NCBI GenBank assembly: GCA_033344815.1
Contig: JAWPMR010000001.1
Location: forward strand, 1,598,136-1,662,135
Source: Paracoccaceae bacterium
GTDB lineage: Bacteria; Pseudomonadota; Alphaproteobacteria; Rhodobacterales; Rhodobacteraceae
Reading direction: 5' to 3'
Length of the DNA: 64,000 nucleotides
Made by a program: the position numbers and the translations under genes. Positions 47,824 to 56,246 of this stretch are shown in pieces. Under the pieces are notes generated by a model. That model ran no database searches. It saw nothing but the letters and a program-made list of their open reading frames with translations, and was not told the origin of the DNA. Positions within the stretch are counted from its first letter, which is position 1. Each line of letters opens with the position of its first letter.

Positions 47824-49665
47824 TCAACTCATATTGCGCCGCAGGATTGTTCCACCATCTCCGGCTGCATAATATTGACCGCTGGCATCAACGGCGAGCG
47901 CGCGCAGACCTGCGCTCGTGCCGGTTGGGTCCATGTGCCAGCGTTGTCCATCATAGCGTGCCGCGACACCACCCGCGCCAACAGTCATTACGTCGTTTTC
48001 ACATCCGGTGACAGCAAGCAAGTCATTTCGGGCCCTTATCGGAGTGATTTGCCAGCGCGTGCCATCGAAGTGACCGATGGTGCCTGACAGACCAACGATA
48101 AAAATATCGTCCAATGCCCGTCCCCAGACGTCGAACAAGAAGTGTTCAGTTCCTGCGTTGAACTCATCCCAACGAGAACCGTTCCATCGCATGACCTGGC
48201 CGAAATCGCCGACCGCAAGAAGGTGCTGTGCATCCAATCCCCAAAGCCCATACAACGCGCTTTTGGTGCCTGAAGGCATGCGTTCCCATTTTGTGCCATC
48301 CCACTGCAACACCAGCCCTTCGTCACCGGCGGCAAAAATCTGTCCCGTGCCGTCTGCCCAAATCGACAGTAAGGTGACATCCATCAGCAAGTCGAAGTGT
48401 TTGCGCCAATCCTGACCGTCAAAGTGGTGGATTTCCCCCAATTGGCCAGCGGCCAGCAGTCCGCCATCCGGTGCCCGGTTCACATCATGGATGCCTATTG
48501 CTGCCACTGGTGGCAGCTTTTCCCATGTACCGCGATCAAGAAAAAGGACCGTGCCCTCTTCGCCGCATGCATAGAGTTCATCCTCAAGGGGATCATGCCA
48601 CATCCCCCAGAGTTGCCGATCTGTCCCGCTGTCCATCGCTTCCCAATTGGCGGCGTCTTCTTTTGACAAAACAGCAGGCGCAAAGGACTCCAAGGCCTCG
48701 CTATGACCGACCAGTATGGTTCCGAAGTCTCCCACGGCCAAGGTTTCGCCAGAAGGGAGTTCCACGAGGCCCAACAGGTCATGCGACGTACCGCTTTGCA
48801 GGCGATCAATGCGACCTTCGCGGATTAGGTGGACCTGCCCGGCATCACCCAGTGTTAGGATGCCTTTTGATGTAACCCCCAACGCACGGAAACGGCTGAA
48901 TTTCATGTCTGTAAACAGTTTTTCAAATGTCTCGCCATTCCAAAGAACAGCGTCGCCGCGAAATCCGTTGGCATCAACGAAGTACCGCCCGCCTACCAAC
49001 AGCGCGCCACCAGTTTCCAAACCAAGTGACGCGGTGAAATGAGACCCGATAGGGCAGACCAGTTGTTGCCATTGCCCGTCACTTTCGCGGACTAGCACGG
49101 TCCCATCACCGCCCGAGGCCATGATGCGACCATCCTTTAAGACAATGACAGATCGCAGGTGAACCTTTGTCCCAGAAGTCTCGGGCGACCAGCTTTGCCC
49201 ATCAAAATGCAGGATTGTCCCATGATCTCCGACCGCCCAGGCGCGCGCATCTTCGAGACCGCAAATGTCAAATAAAGGTGTGTTTTCGCGCGTCGCCGGA
49301 TATTTGCCCGACGCGTCCACAACACAGCCATGTGCGTGATGCCACTGCGCGCCATCATAGCGCAGGATGAGGCCCATCCACCCAACGGCCCACAGGTTGG
49401 ACCTGTCAATGCCCCAAAGCGCATGAATCGGCACTGGAACCGGACTGGACTGACGGTTCCAGTCCGCACCATCAAAAGAAAAGATCACCCCATCATCGCC
49501 GACAACGAACAAGCCTTGTTCATCGGCCCAAGCGTCCCAGAACACATCCCCCGGACCTGCGGCCAGTCCCTCAACCGCATACCACTCGCCAGCCGCTTCC
49601 GGTGGCGCGCCAAACTGACCTCGGAACAATCCGCGACGCGAAACCGACTCCGGTGTTCCATCCAT
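47824..49665 (-). CDS. Beta-propeller (BNR/YCF48-like repeat) protein, molybdoenzyme operon
   Basis: This 613-aa protein consists of about ten repeats of the form LWGxxxxxxxAVGDxGxIxxxDGxxWxxxxSGT, for example LYGLWGLDAQHLLAVGDFGQ and FDVWGRALDDIFIVGLSGTI. That suggests one or two beta-propellers. No signal peptide is seen (start MDGTPESVSRRGLFRGQF has an Arg pair but no clear hydrophobic stretch). It begins 3 bases after the NBP35-type ATPase and is the last gene of the six-gene operon. Function is unknown; a scaffold or assembly factor for the molybdoenzyme is one idea. Confidence 0.75.
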   Translation of the reverse strand: MDGTPESVSRRGLFRGQFGAPPEAAGEWYAVEGLAAGPGDVFWDAWADEQGLFVVGDDGVIFSFDGADWNRQSSPVPVPIHALWGIDRSNLWAVGWMGLILRYDGAQWHHAHGCVVDASGKYPATRENTPLFDICGLEDARAWAVGDHGTILHFDGQSWSPETSGTKVHLRSVIVLKDGRIMASGGDGTVLVRESDGQWQQLVCPIGSHFTASLGLETGGALLVGGRYFVDANGFRGDAVLWNGETFEKLFTDMKFSRFRALGVTSKGILTLGDAGQVHLIREGRIDRLQSGTSHDLLGLVELPSGETLAVGDFGTILVGHSEALESFAPAVLSKEDAANWEAMDSGTDRQLWGMWHDPLEDELYACGEEGTVLFLDRGTWEKLPPVAAIGIHDVNRAPDGGLLAAGQLGEIHHFDGQDWRKHFDLLMDVTLLSIWADGTGQIFAAGDEGLVLQWDGTKWERMPSGTKSALYGLWGLDAQHLLAVGDFGQVMRWNGSRWDEFNAGTEHFLFDVWGRALDDIFIVGLSGTIGHFDGTRWQITPIRARNDLLAVTGCENDVMTVGAGGVAARYDGQRWHMDPTGTSAGLRALAVDASGQYYAAGDGGTILRRNMS

Positions 49666-49668
49666 GGT

Positions 49669-50778
49669 TCAGTTGTCCTTTGAAGTAAGGGTCGATTGCG
49701 ACAGGCGCGCGGCTTCCGTCTCCAGCAGCTCTGCAACTTCTGTGCCCAGCGCCTCGCCATCTTGCACCTGCGCCAAGGCAGCTTGCAGATCGGCGTCCGC
49801 CAAGTTTTCTTGAAAGACACCTGCCATTGTTTCGGCCACTGCACGATTGAAGGTCTTGCGCCCAAGTGCCGCGACGGACGCGATCATCGGCGCGAATGCG
49901 CGGGCCTCAGGGCTCTCTGGCAAAGCGCTTACGATCGGCCTGCCCTCGTCTGATCCCATCGCCAGTTCCGGTGACAGCGGCACTTCCGCAATTTTGCCGA
50001 TATTGAGTTTTGCCAAGGCCTCAGTCACGCCGGCGTCGGGAAAGAGATGAAAGGTCTCGCTGCAATGCGGACATTGAACACCGGCCATGTTCACCACGGC
50101 CCCAACCACGGGCAGACCCCTTTCGTTACAAAAACGGCCAGCTTTGAGACTGTCCATCTGCGCAATCGCCTGGGGCGATGTCACCAACACGGCGGACATA
50201 TTGCTGCCTTCGAGCATGTCACAAAGCGTAATCAATTCGTTGCCCGTTCCCGGCGGCATATCCACCACGAGGTAATCAAGAGAGCCCCAGTCAAAACTGC
50301 CGATCAGGTGGTGAATGAAATCATGTTTATAGGCATCTCGCCAGACGATAGGCGTGGTTTCGTCTTCCAACATGAATGCAAGTGAGCCCACTTTTACGGG
50401 ATGTTCGATGTCATCCGCTTTGAAACCATGGGTTGCGAGGCCACTTTTTGAGGTCCGCGTCTTGGACCCTGCAAATCCGAAAAACCGGCTTTGATTTGGA
50501 CCGTGGATGTCGGCATCCGCAACGCCGACCCGGAAGCCCTCCTTTGCAAGGCCCGCAGCCAGATTTGCACTGACCGTGCTTTTCCCGACGCCTCCCTTAT
50601 TGGCCAATACCACAATGATCTGGTCGATCTCCTGCAGTCGGTTCTCGATCAGAACCTTATTGTGATATGGCTTGTCGAGGTTGCAGGTGGATTCTTTTGG
50701 ACAGAATTGGCAGGCGTGACCCAAGCCACAATCTTCGTGCACCACACTGGCTTTTTCTTCGGGGAGAAGGAAATCCAT
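49669..50778 (-). CDS. NBP35/Mrp-type P-loop ATPase with N-terminal cysteine cluster
   Basis: 369 aa. The N-terminus has Cys17, Cys22, Cys25 and Cys30 in CGLGHACQFCPKESTC, similar in style to the NBP35 ferredoxin-like motif. The deviant Walker A KGGVGKST is at residues 59-66 and a CPHC pair (Cys234, Cys237) sits where Mrp/NBP35 proteins bind the transferable Fe-S cluster. The last 100 residues extend beyond the family core. These proteins carry and insert Fe-S clusters in the cytoplasm. Its place right after the gamma-subunit gene suggests a dedicated cluster-insertion factor for the multi-cluster beta subunit (inference). Confidence 0.84.
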   Translation of the reverse strand: MDFLLPEEKASVVHEDCGLGHACQFCPKESTCNLDKPYHNKVLIENRLQEIDQIIVVLANKGGVGKSTVSANLAAGLAKEGFRVGVADADIHGPNQSRFFGFAGSKTRTSKSGLATHGFKADDIEHPVKVGSLAFMLEDETTPIVWRDAYKHDFIHHLIGSFDWGSLDYLVVDMPPGTGNELITLCDMLEGSNMSAVLVTSPQAIAQMDSLKAGRFCNERGLPVVGAVVNMAGVQCPHCSETFHLFPDAGVTEALAKLNIGKIAEVPLSPELAMGSDEGRPIVSALPESPEARAFAPMIASVAALGRKTFNRAVAETMAGVFQENLADADLQAALAQVQDGEALGTEVAELLETEAARLSQSTLTSKDN

Positions 50779-50781
50779 CGG

Positions 50782-51546
50782 CTATTCCGACGCCATATCG
50801 AGCAAAATCCAGCCTTCCGACACAGACTTGAACCCATCGCGTTGTGCATTGCTGCCTTGCCAATGGGCAAACGCAACAGGCACGACATCCCGGTCAAAGG
50901 AAGCGTCGTGATCACCTGTTTCCGCCAAGGGACGCGACATCACAACCGTCCACTCATTGGGATCGCCATCATTGTCAAAATAGAGGCTGTCACCGGTGAC
51001 CGTTTGCTCGTCAAGCATGGTGGTGCTTCCGGGGCCACCGGCCGCAAGATTTTGCACCCCGTCACCGTCTGATCGCCAGTACCAGATGTTCACCGGGCTA
51101 TCGGGTCCATCCCCCATAATGTAGGATGTCTCATCGTCGCCAAGCGAAAACTGCACTGCGGCGCCGTCGCGGAACCTGTCGAGAGATGTCAGCGTATCGC
51201 GCGTGTCATCAATCCAACGCATCCTGACATAAAACCGTTCCGATGTCCGGGCGAGGGTCAAGTACAAATAGGTCGTTTCCTCATCGTAGTCTGCACGCAG
51301 CTCGACAGATTCGTGCACGGCGGGTGCGGGGTTCATGGAGACGCGGTATTCTGGCAAACGATCCCAGATAATATCATCAGGATCATTGGTCGACCGAAGG
51401 TATATCCCGTCTGGGATTTTTGAAACAGACACGCTGTCATAGGCTTCAAGCAGCTTCACATTCGCCTCGACCAGGTTTTCCGCAGTTGCCGGAGCGGGGA
51501 CCGTCAGCGTGGCCAATGCGGTCAGAGTCGCAATTGATTTCATCAT
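50782..51546 (-). CDS. Type II molybdoenzyme gamma subunit (heme b-binding, periplasmic)
   Basis: 254 aa with a Sec-type signal (SIATLTALATLTVPAPATAE). The mature part (IYLRSTNDPDDIIWDRLPEY, later VQFSLGDDETSYIMGDGPDS and VNIWYWRSDGDGV) fits the heme b-binding gamma subunits of ethylbenzene, selenate, chlorate and dimethylsulfide enzymes (DdhC/EbdC class). It passes electrons from the Fe-S subunit to periplasmic acceptors. It stands fourth in the order alpha, beta, chaperone, gamma. The downstream ATPase starts 3 bases later. Confidence 0.84.
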   Translation of the reverse strand: MMKSIATLTALATLTVPAPATAENLVEANVKLLEAYDSVSVSKIPDGIYLRSTNDPDDIIWDRLPEYRVSMNPAPAVHESVELRADYDEETTYLYLTLARTSERFYVRMRWIDDTRDTLTSLDRFRDGAAVQFSLGDDETSYIMGDGPDSPVNIWYWRSDGDGVQNLAAGGPGSTTMLDEQTVTGDSLYFDNDGDPNEWTVVMSRPLAETGDHDASFDRDVVPVAFAHWQGSNAQRDGFKSVSEGWILLDMASE

Positions 51547-51557
51547 GGTGGTTCTCC

Positions 51558-52313
51558 TTAATCCCAGAGAGACTGTGCGGGCTGTTCGACGGGAATGCGG
51601 CTTGGTTGCGGGGCGTCCGGGTCCCTGAAAGGGCCGACGCGCACTTCCAATTCGTTGATCTGCACATCGGACCAGACGCAGATATCCTGGACCAGTTGCG
51701 CGACTGTCGAATCAAGTGTTTCGACGGGGCTGCGCCGCAAGAGACCTGCGACGGTATTGAGAGTGGGACCAAGATAGCGGCACAGAAAGTCGCGCTGTGC
51801 CCTTTGATAGCCGGTCTCGTCCTTGCCTTCCGCCAAAGCACGCGCTTCGAGATGACAGAGCACAGACATTAGCTCCAGCATGCTTGCCAGATGGTCGGGT
51901 TCGTCCTGCTTGCCCTCATCACGCGTGGCCGCTTTCAGCCCGAAGTGTTTGTAAAACGCAATAATGTTCAGCATGAAGACCGGGCGTGTCAGACCGGCCA
52001 GAATGTGTTCGTGATCCCCTGCCAGAAGTGCTGCCACGGGCTTGCCTCCCGGGCCATGTAAAAATGCGCTGATGTAGCCCGCCTCAAACGTCTTGTAGTC
52101 CTTTGAAGGTGACGCCACGGGCCATGGTGATCCTGTGTATGCGCCCCAGGCCTCATTCAATGCAGTGTGAAACTCACCCGACGACACGGCTTCGTAGAAT
52201 TCCACAGTAGGATGTCCGAAAGCCAATGCAGCAAGCCGCCAAATCGTTTCTTTTGACCTGGCTCGACTTGGGCTGCTACCCATTGCGGGTTGTGATGTCA
52301 CCCCAACTGACAT
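51558..52313 (-). CDS. TorD-family molybdoenzyme assembly chaperone (DdhD-like)
   Basis: This 251-aa, mostly helical, cytoplasmic protein shows the TorD/DmsD pattern: a start with WRLAALAFGHPTVEFYEAVS, a middle LLAGDHEHILAGLTRPVF, and EPDHLASMLELMSVLCHLEA, the E-P-DH-x3-x-LE core of the family. It binds the alpha subunit and its Tat signal until the molybdenum cofactor is inserted. Its ATG overlaps the beta-subunit stop by one base (TGATG). Confidence 0.85.
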   Translation of the reverse strand: MSVGVTSQPAMGSSPSRARSKETIWRLAALAFGHPTVEFYEAVSSGEFHTALNEAWGAYTGSPWPVASPSKDYKTFEAGYISAFLHGPGGKPVAALLAGDHEHILAGLTRPVFMLNIIAFYKHFGLKAATRDEGKQDEPDHLASMLELMSVLCHLEARALAEGKDETGYQRAQRDFLCRYLGPTLNTVAGLLRRSPVETLDSTVAQLVQDICVWSDVQINELEVRVGPFRDPDAPQPSRIPVEQPAQSLWD

Positions 52314-53293
52314 CAGCTCAGCTTGAACATTTCGGCATGGCGATAGCCGATCAACGTATCCATCAACTCGCTGTCGCCGCCATCAGCCTTTTTGGCCCGT
52401 TCGGCCGTGATTGTGTCAAGCGCCGCGCTCACTCCGTCTCCAAACAGCCCTTCCAGATAATCCAACGGCACCCGGCTTTCTGCGGAAACCTCACCCGCAG
52501 CATCAATTTTGGGAGGCGACAAAGGTGGCACGTAGAACACGTTGGGCTTGGTGCCCCATTCAGGGTGGAGCGGTAGAGCCACCTTATACTTGTCCACCAA
52601 TGTGTGGATCGGGCCCTCTTCGTCATCTCGGTAGCCAATCCAACGAATCCGTCCAACGCATTGCTTGGCACAGGCAGTGGGCAAACCTTTCTCGATCCTA
52701 GGATAGCAGAATATGCATTTCTCGGATTTGGAAATCTCTTCGTTGAAATAGACCTTTTTGTAAGGGCAGGCAGAGACGCAATAACGATAGCCCCGACAGC
52801 GCTCCTGATCGATAAGCACGATGCCGTCTTCCTGGCGCTTGTAAATTGCGTTGCGCGAACAGGCCGCCAGACAGGCTGGGTTTTCGCAATGGTTACACAG
52901 ACGCGGCAGGTAGAAATAATACGAGTTGGGATACTCCCCCTCGCCTTCGTCCTCGTCCCAGTTGGCACCCCAAGTCGGCTTGACGTTGGGACGCAACCAA
53001 GGATCGGTGCCGGTCATCAGCGCCTCTTCGTAGTTGTAGTCCCAAGGAACACCATAGTCTTCTGCGCTGGGCTCTGTCCCAAGCTTGAGCGCTCCATCCT
53101 CGTCAAAACCACCGCCCATATCGGCATAGTTCTTGGGATAACCGGTCCCGGGCATGGTCTCGACATTGTTCCAATACATGTATTCCCGGCCATTGCGGTT
53201 GGTCCATTGCAATTTACAAGCCGACGTACAGGTGTGACATCCGATGCATTTATTCAGGTCCATCACCATGCTGATTTGACGTTTTACAGCCAT
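52313..53293 (-). CDS. Type II molybdoenzyme beta subunit (four Fe-S clusters)
   Basis: 326 aa with four cysteine groups: CIGCHTCTSAC (residues 16-26), CNHCENPACLAAC, CRGYRYCVSACP and CIFCYPRIEKGLPTAC with CAKQC close by. In the third group a Tyr stands where the second Cys would be, the mark of a [3Fe-4S] cluster in the NarH/DdhB/EbdB class. The subunit has no signal and is co-exported with alpha by the Tat system. It relays electrons from the molybdenum site to the heme subunit. Confidence 0.92.
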   Translation of the reverse strand: MAVKRQISMVMDLNKCIGCHTCTSACKLQWTNRNGREYMYWNNVETMPGTGYPKNYADMGGGFDEDGALKLGTEPSAEDYGVPWDYNYEEALMTGTDPWLRPNVKPTWGANWDEDEGEGEYPNSYYFYLPRLCNHCENPACLAACSRNAIYKRQEDGIVLIDQERCRGYRYCVSACPYKKVYFNEEISKSEKCIFCYPRIEKGLPTACAKQCVGRIRWIGYRDDEEGPIHTLVDKYKVALPLHPEWGTKPNVFYVPPLSPPKIDAAGEVSAESRVPLDYLEGLFGDGVSAALDTITAERAKKADGGDSELMDTLIGYRHAEMFKLS

Positions 53294-53319
53294 TTCTTAG
53301 TCCTCCCTCTCACGCCGTC

Positions 53320-56055
53320 TCAAACTGGCTCCACGTCAACGCTGCTTTCATGCGCAAGCTGGTTTGCGTTCCATTTGAATAGCTTAAAGCCCAGATGTCC
53401 CCAACCACCGGCAAGTTCCAAAGGTTGGATCAGGGTTGCCATAGTATTGTTCATTGGCTTCATCTGTTCGTATTGATGCGGCTCCCAGCCATGTTCCATC
53501 ATGATCGACGTGTCGGGCATGCTGGGGTAAAACTTGGCCTGCGCGAAAAACTCGCCGATGCCGTTGAAAACCCGCACCTTCGAACCGTCAGTGATACCTT
53601 TTTGCGCCGCCAGTCTCGGGTTGATGTAGATGTTGGGCTCACCCCGTTGCAGACGCATCATGAACTTGTTCGAGCGCCAGTTGGAATGGATACCCCATCG
53701 GGTGTGCGGCGAATAGAAGCTCAGCGGGTAGTTCGAGGCTTCTCGACCCGCATGGTGGCGCGCTGTCGGCACCACCGCACCGAGTTTTTCGAAATTCGGG
53801 TGATCACAATAGAACGTCACCCGACCTGTCAGGGTGTCATATGGTTTTTTGTCCTCGGTCTGGGCGACGAACGGATTATAGGGTTCATCCACCGGGATCG
53901 GCTGATTGTTCCCGCCCTGAGCGTTCATCACAATGAAGCCTTGCTCGGCGGCTTCCTCCAATGTCACACCGCCCATTTCGGGACTGTTGTCGACAAGCCA
54001 TTTCGTAGCGTCGTAATCCGTCATTAACGCGCCGTTCATCGTGTAATCATCATGGATCGTGTGCAGATCGCGGGTTACCCCGCCATCTTCGTACCCTTCA
54101 GTGATGCCCCGCGCGATCGCCCGTTCCTGGATCTTCTTGGAGAGGTGCGCCATGATTTCCCAATCGGGTTTGGCTTCACCAATCGGGTCCACCGGACGTG
54201 AGAACACGTTGATGAAACGGTGAAATCCGACGGAGCGCAAATCCCAGGCCTCATAGTGGCTGGCGGCGGGCAAAAGGTAGTCGGCCCATTGCGCCGTTGA
54301 ATCCATCCGCACGTTGATGTCAACGAAAAGCTCTTTGACCTCTTCGAGGATGCGCTCACGGTATTTGTCAGCCGACTTGTTCCGGCGGAACTTGTTATCC
54401 GCAATCGAGATCAGACCTTTGACATCGCCATTGTACGGCATCCAGCCTTCCGAGATGCTTTCATTGATCATCTCTTCCATCTCGTCGAGATCGAATCCGA
54501 CGCGGGCTTTGAGCTTTTCATTGTCGAAATGCTTGCGCGCATGATCAATCAAGTGACCGCGCTGAAATTCGGCCATGCCACCGGGTTCGAGACGAGGAAA
54601 CTTCTCAAAACCAAAGAGCGCGAGGCTCAGCCAGGGTCCGTGGTTCCAGTCGATCCAGGACGTATCAACCCCACCGGTTTTACCGCCATGGCCGGTCAAG
54701 CTCAGCATCAGCGCTTGGGCCCAGCCCGTGTAGATACCGTTGGAATACCGTCCTACGTTAAAGCCGAGCATCAGGATAGCTTTTTTGGCATTCGCAAATG
54801 CGCGCGCCTCTTGGCGCAGCATCTCAGGCGCAATACCGGTATCAGCTTGCGTGGCTTCAGGCGTATATTTCGCCGCCTCGACTTTGACCTTCTCAAAAAC
54901 GGTTGTGACCTCGATCCCATCAACGGTGAAAGTGCCTTCGAGGGCTGGATCGACACCATCCAATGCGATGGTTTTTTCTTCAGCACCCATGCTGCCTTTC
55001 AGAAGGACCGCGGCACCCGAATTCAGATCCCAGTGATAAAAGTTCTGATCCGAGCCGCCATCGACCAGATCCGCTTCACGCAGCATCTTGCCATTGTCGG
55101 TGCGCACCAGAACCGGCAGGTCAGTCTGTTCCTTCATGAAATCGGGCTTAAACAGACCTTCCTCAATGATCACCTGCACGAATGACATGGCGAGGAACGG
55201 GTCCGCGCCTTGCTTGATCGGCATCCAGAGATCGGCGTGGATCGATGAGGGGTTATAATCCGGCGCAACAGAAACTATTCGTGCACCATTCCACTTGGCT
55301 TCCCAGATATAATGAGCGTCCGGTATCCGGGTTGCGTTGGGATTGAACAGCGACATCATGATGTAGTCTGCGTCAAACCAGGCATCCGATGTGAAACTCT
55401 CCAACGGATTGCCATACGCCAGATGCGCGCCGGTGTTCAGATCACCGACGTCGGTGAAGATGTCGAGTTGTACGCCCCCGACGAGCGATGCAAATCGGTA
55501 AGGCGCCGCAAATCTCACCATAGAAAGGTTACCCGAGCCAGTATGGGTCATGAGGTTACCCGGGCCGTATTTTTCGAAAATGTCGATTATTTTGTCGGCA
55601 ATCTCTTCGGTGATCTCGTCCCATTCCATGCGTTGCCACTTGCCTTCGCCGCGCTCTCCCACACGCTTCATTGGGTAGCGCAAGCGGTCACCTTCATACA
55701 TGGCGGCCGAATGGATCGCGCCTTTCTGGCACCCGCGCGGATTGGCATCTGGCACATTCGGATTGATTTGCGGATATTTTGCAAGCTGTTCTTCGCGGAT
55801 AACGATCCCGTCTTTGACGTAGACATCAAAGGCACAGTTCCCGACGCAGTTTATGCAATGCGCAGCCTTGCCGATCTTGTCCCAGGTAAATTCACGCCGA
55901 TAAAGATCTTCCCAGTCGCGGTAGGGATAATCTTCACCCAAAGTATCTTCGATGGGCTCCAATCTGTTAAGCGACCAAGCCTTGTTGGCGGCGAATACTC
56001 CGGCCCCTGTGATCGTTGTGTTTCGCAGGAACTCTCGACGCTTCATGCGCAGCAT
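53320..56055 (-). CDS. Type II DMSO-reductase-family catalytic subunit (DdhA/EbdA class)
   Basis: About 911 aa. The Tat signal is MKRREFLRNTTITGAG. The cluster motif is H66-x3-C70-x3-C74-x34-C109 (HCINCVGNC...GC), the spacing of type II enzymes such as NarG. DVGDLNTG (around residue 205) probably supplies the Asp ligand to molybdenum. The length and gene order alpha-beta-chaperone-gamma match dimethylsulfide dehydrogenase (ddhABDC), but chlorate, selenate and ethylbenzene enzymes are close relatives and the substrate is not proven. ATG at 56055 is preferred because GGGGGAGG lies 6 bases upstream; the ATG at 56061 touches that site. Confidence 0.9.
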   Translation of the reverse strand: MLRMKRREFLRNTTITGAGVFAANKAWSLNRLEPIEDTLGEDYPYRDWEDLYRREFTWDKIGKAAHCINCVGNCAFDVYVKDGIVIREEQLAKYPQINPNVPDANPRGCQKGAIHSAAMYEGDRLRYPMKRVGERGEGKWQRMEWDEITEEIADKIIDIFEKYGPGNLMTHTGSGNLSMVRFAAPYRFASLVGGVQLDIFTDVGDLNTGAHLAYGNPLESFTSDAWFDADYIMMSLFNPNATRIPDAHYIWEAKWNGARIVSVAPDYNPSSIHADLWMPIKQGADPFLAMSFVQVIIEEGLFKPDFMKEQTDLPVLVRTDNGKMLREADLVDGGSDQNFYHWDLNSGAAVLLKGSMGAEEKTIALDGVDPALEGTFTVDGIEVTTVFEKVKVEAAKYTPEATQADTGIAPEMLRQEARAFANAKKAILMLGFNVGRYSNGIYTGWAQALMLSLTGHGGKTGGVDTSWIDWNHGPWLSLALFGFEKFPRLEPGGMAEFQRGHLIDHARKHFDNEKLKARVGFDLDEMEEMINESISEGWMPYNGDVKGLISIADNKFRRNKSADKYRERILEEVKELFVDINVRMDSTAQWADYLLPAASHYEAWDLRSVGFHRFINVFSRPVDPIGEAKPDWEIMAHLSKKIQERAIARGITEGYEDGGVTRDLHTIHDDYTMNGALMTDYDATKWLVDNSPEMGGVTLEEAAEQGFIVMNAQGGNNQPIPVDEPYNPFVAQTEDKKPYDTLTGRVTFYCDHPNFEKLGAVVPTARHHAGREASNYPLSFYSPHTRWGIHSNWRSNKFMMRLQRGEPNIYINPRLAAQKGITDGSKVRVFNGIGEFFAQAKFYPSMPDTSIMMEHGWEPHQYEQMKPMNNTMATLIQPLELAGGWGHLGFKLFKWNANQLAHESSVDVEPV

Positions 56056-56150
56056 GTCCATCCTCCCCCTATGGCAATGCGTCCATCGAATTTGGACGGA
56101 TACTTGCGACTCAGCGTAGCGAAGTCAGAGAAATCAAAGGCTGCAAAGTT

Positions 56151-56181
56151 GTTATGAGATGTTAATCAAATGTAAACAAAC
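56151..56181. promoter_or_regulatory. Candidate response-regulator site: three direct repeats
   Basis: GTTATGAGAT, GTTAATCAAAT and GTAAACAAAC follow each other at 56151, 56161 and 56172, about one helical turn apart. OmpR/TorR-class regulators bind such tandem half-sites. The position between the divergent molybdoenzyme and sensor-kinase genes, and the OmpR-type regulator encoded next door, support the reading. Confidence 0.5.
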
Positions 56182-56246
56182 CCGATCCGGGGTTTTCTGA
56201 GACGCCATAAAATGCTGTAATTCAAGGGCAAGCTTCGTCTGGGAGG

